Shown piece by piece: positions 59,720 to 64,000 of a DNA stretch of 64,000 nt (positions are counted from its first letter, which is position 1; every line of letters begins with the position of its first letter). Source of the DNA: Paragonimus westermani (Eukaryota; Platyhelminthes; Trematoda; Plagiorchiida; Troglotrematidae); contig QNGE01000286.1 of assembly GCA_008508345.1 (NCBI GenBank), forward strand, positions 62,001 to 126,000, in the 5' to 3' direction. Below the pieces are notes generated by a model, which was not told the origin of the DNA, ran no database searches, and saw nothing but the letters and a program-made list of their open reading frames with translations. The position numbers and the translations under genes are program-made.

Positions 59720-61227
59720 ATTCCCAACCGTTTATCAGTGAAGCTTGACGAACCCGGCCTCGTCGACTGCTAAACACATAGTAGCGATCGTTCACCCAAA
59801 TGATCCAATCAGGTCGTTCGAGATATTGCCACGTAATGCTAACCCGAAAATGAGAGTGACTTATGGAGCGGTACTAATCAGACAGCAGCACCCGGTTTTG
59901 TGTGCACAGCAGGCACTAACAAATTGAATCCTCTTACCATTGAATTAATTGCACTATTAATGGGTGAAAGGTCAAACATGTGGTTGGTTGGTACAGCTGT
60001 TGTTGTTGTGTTCCAGTTTTACGATAACAACTGGTTAGAGTACATTGAAATGTTAACATCGTGTGACGTACGTCTTTTCTTTGTTTTGAATAAATGGTTA
60101 AACGGCACTTAATAATAACCAGATGTAAATTTAGTAGTCTCTGACAATTCAATGAATGAGGTTTTCTCTCTGTTGTGTAGTCGACTGGAGTTGAAGGGAT
60201 AGTCCACTTACTTCCCCTAAACCAAATCCGGTAATCTAAACGATACTTCCAGGGGTTTTCATATGATATTCACCAAACGTTTACATCCAGCTGAGCGTTC
60301 TTCGACTGACGCAGTTCAACGAGTAGCACCCGCTTCGAGTTCCTCATACTTTCATGGGTTGGAATTCAATATACACCAGTCGTGTCTTCTGGAAGAAAAC
60401 GTGAAATGACCATCAACCCCATGAGTGCAACCAAGGCTTTAGTGGTTCGCAAGTGATGTTCCGCTTAACTCAAGGCCATTAGTGGGCAACGCAGTAATTG
60501 TCTCGTTAACTGTATGTACAACAGTTGTTGACAGAAATTCGCTATTGGATTAAAGTCAGACTACATAAGCTTCCTGAACATAACGCACTGAGTATTGATC
60601 AGTGTTTATGGTTGTTAGCTTTCACAGGTTGAAAGTCATTCACACTCGAGTATGACTTTCGAATCCCGTGAAACGACTGTCACCTAACCACGATCGAGCA
60701 ACTTTCAATTCGGGTTACACAGGACGTGACGAAAAATTGACCGGTTTCTTGCACACAGCTTGGCCTTCGTGTGTTATGGCAATTATTCAAGATGAAATCT
60801 CCGCTTCAATCAGTAGACCGAAAACTATTTGACCGCACTTCAACCTGCATAGACTTTAGGATTGATATGTCACTCACAGACATTGTAAAACCTTGTCATC
60901 ATCGTATCGACTTCCTGGGAAGACACCCTTCTTAACATTAGACCCGATGTGGAAAAACCGAGTCAAAGGGAGTATTAGATCAGAATCTAACAGAGAACAC
61001 AATAACAACAAGTAGAAAGAGAGAAAGCTAAAGATGGCAATAATTTCCACTCCCAGAGAGGAAACTTCACTATCTACCATAACATCTAATCGCCCACGAT
61101 GTGGACACACAGTAGCAGCGATGATACTAATAATAATGCTGAAAATAATATATTATTTCATGTGTTACCAGGTCTCTTGCCACTTCCGATTGGTTATTTT
61201 CTCTAAAATATCCAGGGACACTACCCG
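59720..61227. other. no recognisable gene
   Basis: Frames are 78 codons or shorter. It contains the hairpin at 60620-60672 (listed separately) and nothing else I can name. Confidence 0.4.
60620..60672. repeat. imperfect hairpin
   Basis: GAAAGTCAT (60631-60639) and ATGACTTTC (60652-60660) form a perfect 9-bp stem with a 12-nt loop. An outer stem (TTTCACAGG with CCCGTGAAA) extends it after small internal loops. The element is alone and its origin is unknown. Confidence 0.6.
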
Positions 61228-61700
61228 TCAACATTGGTCCATTCTCACTTGATATTCAGACACTGTGCTGGCCTCTAACAATCCCGCAGCCCATCTGATC
61301 CAATAGTTGACAACTCTGTTAACAAAGAAATTTGGCCTCATTGAATTCTGAGCTCGATTTCCTAGCACCTTAGGTCCTTGACTCATCAGCCATGAAGTCT
61401 CATCCGGTTCCAGAAGTCTTAATCCTCCATGATCTAGAAATTCCTCTAACAGTGGAAACACTTCAGTGAGATCCCCACTTTCCCTACCTCTCTCTAGTGA
61501 GGAAGGGTCCATATGTTGAAGTATTTCCTTAACTTCTTCAAACAGGAGCTCTGTAAATCTCCCTTTGTGCGTTCTAGCACTATTTTTTCTTCTCTGAAGA
61601 TGGGGCCCCATGCGTGCAATGCATAATTTAGGTGAGGCCTAACGTTTACTCTGTACAGCGGCAATATTAGCTCAGACCTTTCCTCGTAACCGTTTTCTTC
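61228..61700 (-). pseudogene. CR1-like LINE, C-terminal RT fragment
   Basis: The minus strand gives LILPLYRVNVRPHLNYALHAWGPIF in one frame. After a frameshift near 61570, a 127-codon frame gives RFTELLFEEVKEIL, RESGDLTEVFPLLEE, RPNFFVNRVVNYWI and EASTVSEYQVRMDQC. This is the block order of the C-terminal tail of CR1-group LINE reverse transcriptases (VRPHLEYxxQAW, RRxRGDLIxVFK, NFFSxRVVxxWNxLP, FKxxLD). The catalytic core is absent, and the C-terminal position fits a typical 5'-truncated LINE insertion. Its sequence differs from the LINE relic at 41 kb, so two families are present. Confidence 0.78.
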
Positions 61701-62857
61701 AGTTGCATTGACGCCCCGTGTATCTCACCACCAAAGTCCCCCAAGATTACACACGCCAACGTTGATTGCAAAATGCATTATAGTTGTTTGAGTTTCTCAA
61801 AAGCTCCTCATGCATAAACTATCCTATATGATTGCTACAAATTCAAGCCACTGTCTACCTACATTGGGGAAAGGTACAGCTTCTCAGACGGCAACGGCCT
61901 CACTAGATTCTACTGACTAGGCGAATATTGATTTCTTACCAAATTGGCTTTTCGTGGTCATTCGATAACTTACCGTGAATCATATTCGTTAAATCTCCAT
62001 ACTAACTATCAGAAAATAAAATATTAACCTGCGAGTTTGACGATTCCTGTGATTTCACATTGTTAAGACGTCCTCCCAGCGTGGTCCCAAAGTGATGTTA
62101 ACAGGACAACCATCCCTTGTTTTCGCAAGAAGTCGAAATGAACTCTGCATTAGTGGAAAGCGAATGCAGCTGAGCATTTGCGTGTGACAATCCAGTCGTG
62201 CATAATGTGAGGTCAAGGACACAGTGGTCAACAAAATTGCCTCGTGAACTCTTGAAGAAAATTCAACCTCTGGTTGTGGCAAGAATATGCAAAACCAACG
62301 ATCACTAAAAAGAGCGAATGCGTTTAGCTGAAAAAATATGGGGATGTTAAACTTGCAACCAATCGCGAGCGACGTTTGATTTACAAAATCCCTCATTAAT
62401 TACCACTAATCTTGTATTTTTGGCCGGACTTACCTTCAATGGAAACCGGCGAGGGCCTGTTCCAGCTTTGTATTATCTGCTGCGGATACTTCGTCCGTTG
62501 GGTCTTGCTTCATTTAACATCAAAAATGGCATGGCGGTTTAGCATCGGAAACTTTCACTGTAAGAAAGGTACTCAAATGAGTCATGGTCACTCTGAACTG
62601 ACTGAAATGTAATTTTTAGACCAAATGTATGGAACTTTTAACTTGTAACCAGGTTTAAAATGAATGAGGTTACCTTAATGACACATTTCTTGATAAGTCC
62701 GCCAGGCTGCACGTAAACCTTGGTTCACGAATTCACAAAATTACCACCAACTTTCCAACTGATTTGGTGGGAAAAGGGGAAAACACAAACTAGACATTTC
62801 CCAACCAATTCTGTCTATTGAAAATTTTATGCTCACCAGCCTGTACATCGGAATTGA
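61701..62857. other. no recognisable gene
   Basis: The 113-codon minus frame at 62055-62396 has no recognisable domain. A minus-strand VILGDFGG string near 61.74 kb faintly recalls a LINE endonuclease motif but has no supporting context. Confidence 0.35.
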
Positions 62858-63571
62858 AAGGTTTTCACTTATTGTTTACAATTCCTTATGAATGAAATCA
62901 CACTCCAGCTTAGCACGTCCGCTTACCGATCTTTCTACAGCAAGTGTTCGTTTGCGGTTCGAGAATTCGTCAGACTCATCGAACCACTGAGGAATTCTTT
63001 ATCTAGTGTGTACCTTAAAAGTTTATTTGTGAGAATGGTTGCGCCATCCTTTGCTGCCCAAAGTGGCATCTTGCAATCTCTTGTTATATTTCAAAAGGTG
63101 GCACATTCAGATTTCTCAGTTCGGTTTCAACATGTGCTGACACATGCTAATAAGTATCCCCATCAATCCAGACCTCCACAGTTATTAACTCTGAATATCG
63201 GTCACAGTTATGAAATCCTCTCAGATACCCCAGCAAGGCGCACATATTTGGTGTCAACTAGTACATCTTGTGCTGTAGTCATAAACCTCAATTGTTCTTG
63301 TCTGTCCGACTTTCAGCGGAAGGCAGCTCTGCGTAGTATGAAAGATAGCACGAAGAAAAAACCATCAGGTTGGGTTAACTTACTGTCATATGACGCCATT
63401 GTAGATATGGAAACTAGATTGATGAGAACTTTAAAAATTCATAACCAAACAAGCTCGAACCCAAAGCATTTTCAACCCTCCATAATTTTTATCCGCTCAG
63501 GAAAATTGCAAGGAAATTTGAAGCATGTTCATAATTTAACTGCTTCTCAGGAGACCAGTGATCACCGTTAG
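62858..63571 (+). CDS. long open reading frame, unknown protein
   Basis: The frame is open for 237 codons from after a stop at 62855-62857 to a stop ending at 63571; the first ATG (62888) gives 227 residues. This is the longest frame in the window. With roughly 6% stop codons expected at this composition, I estimate far less than one such frame by chance. The product is basic and Ser/Leu-rich, with a hydrophobic stretch near residues 50-70 and a Lys/Ser segment near 150-160 (DSTKKKPSGW). No signal peptide or known domain is recognised. It may be an exon, a single-exon gene or an unrecognised retroelement part. No TATA, Kozak or splice signal stands out. Confidence 0.4.
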   Translation, partial: KVFTYCLQFLMNEITLQLSTSAYRSFYSKCSFAVREFVRLIEPLRNSLSSVYLKSLFVRMVAPSFAAQSGILQSLVIFQKVAHSDFSVRFQHVLTHANKYPHQSRPPQLLTLNIGHSYEILSDTPARRTYLVSTSTSCAVVINLNCSCLSDFQRKAALRSMKDSTKKKPSGWVNLLSYDAIVDMETRLMRTLKIHNQTSSNPKHFQPSIIFIRSGKLQGNLKHVHNLTASQETSDHR

Positions 63572-64000
63572 TAATGGCTGATGCATTCCAGCGAAAACAC
63601 AACTAACCACATTTCTCTATTGAGACCTTGAATACAATCTGCAATTTACCTGTTAGTCGGCCATAATGCCAGAAAATTTGCCCGTTCTGATTTGCCCAGC
63701 TGTCACATACAACGGCAGCCTGTTGTTTAATTACTGCATTGCAGCATTAGCCAACTGACCCATACTCTTATATCTCCAAGGGTTTTCCCCAAATGTTTAT
63801 ATTACACAAACAAATGTTAACTCCCTAAGTACCGTCGACAAACATGATGACTGGAAATTAATTCCAAAATTCACTTATCTGCAATGAAAATTCATGCTCG
63901 TGCTTGTCAATAAGATTGTCCCGAACTATATGCAACTGTTTTGTCAAAAAGCTTAGCAAAACTTGTAGAGTTCTTATCATGGTATGTAGCCCAACATAAT
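63572..64000. other. no recognisable feature
   Basis: No open frame, repeat or motif stands out before the window edge. Confidence 0.4.

Noticed and set aside
60620..60705. tRNA-like B box (minus GGGATTCGAAAGTC) with a GTGGTTAGG string
   Set aside because: The B-box match overlaps a hairpin stem, the A box is poor and no tRNA fold closes.
61715..61760. VILGDFGG string on the minus strand, like a LINE endonuclease GDFN motif
   Set aside because: Isolated string in a short frame; no other endonuclease motif nearby.

Overview
The window looks like intergenic or intronic DNA from a repeat-rich animal genome. No protein gene can be followed across exons, open frames are short on both strands, and the recognisable coding traces are retroelement fossils: Penelope-like elements (reverse transcriptase plus GIY-YIG endonuclease) and CR1-type LINE fragments. 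There are no bacterial operons, rRNAs or CRISPR arrays. A parasitic flatworm is my best guess from this repeat mix, but that is inference; no marker gene confirms it.

Layout. 1-4.1 kb holds little beyond one exon-like segment (657-767). At 4.15-5.4 kb two foldback elements are nested. The first is an 853-bp insertion made of two inverted 394-bp arms in which I found no mismatch, flanked by a 13-bp target duplication. It sits in the left arm of the second, a 385-bp element with 120-bp terminal inverted repeats around a tRNA-like (A box/B box) core. Relatives of the second element lie at 7.9-8.45, 19.65-19.93 and 53.56-53.91 kb, with a one-armed relative at 34.93-35.21 kb. Other tRNA-derived segments are at 11.99, 13.39 and 32.40 kb.

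A decayed but nearly full-length Penelope-like element runs on the + strand at 14.06-16.06 kb. At 55.5-57.7 kb two further Penelope-like pieces face each other head to head; the minus-strand piece keeps a long RT-endonuclease frame with only two in-frame stops. A tail-to-tail pair of probable Penelope fragments forms a 103-bp-arm hairpin at 59.4-59.6 kb. CR1-like LINE remnants lie on the minus strand at 41.0-41.9 and 61.2-61.7 kb.

Possible host coding material: a 237-codon open stretch at 62858-63571, which is longer than chance predicts, and splice-bounded exon-like segments at 657-767, 25121-25546 and 50745-50990. None is recognisable. The most interesting theme is the repeated generation of long, indel-free inverted repeats from retroelement ends, including a tRNA-cored foldback family.
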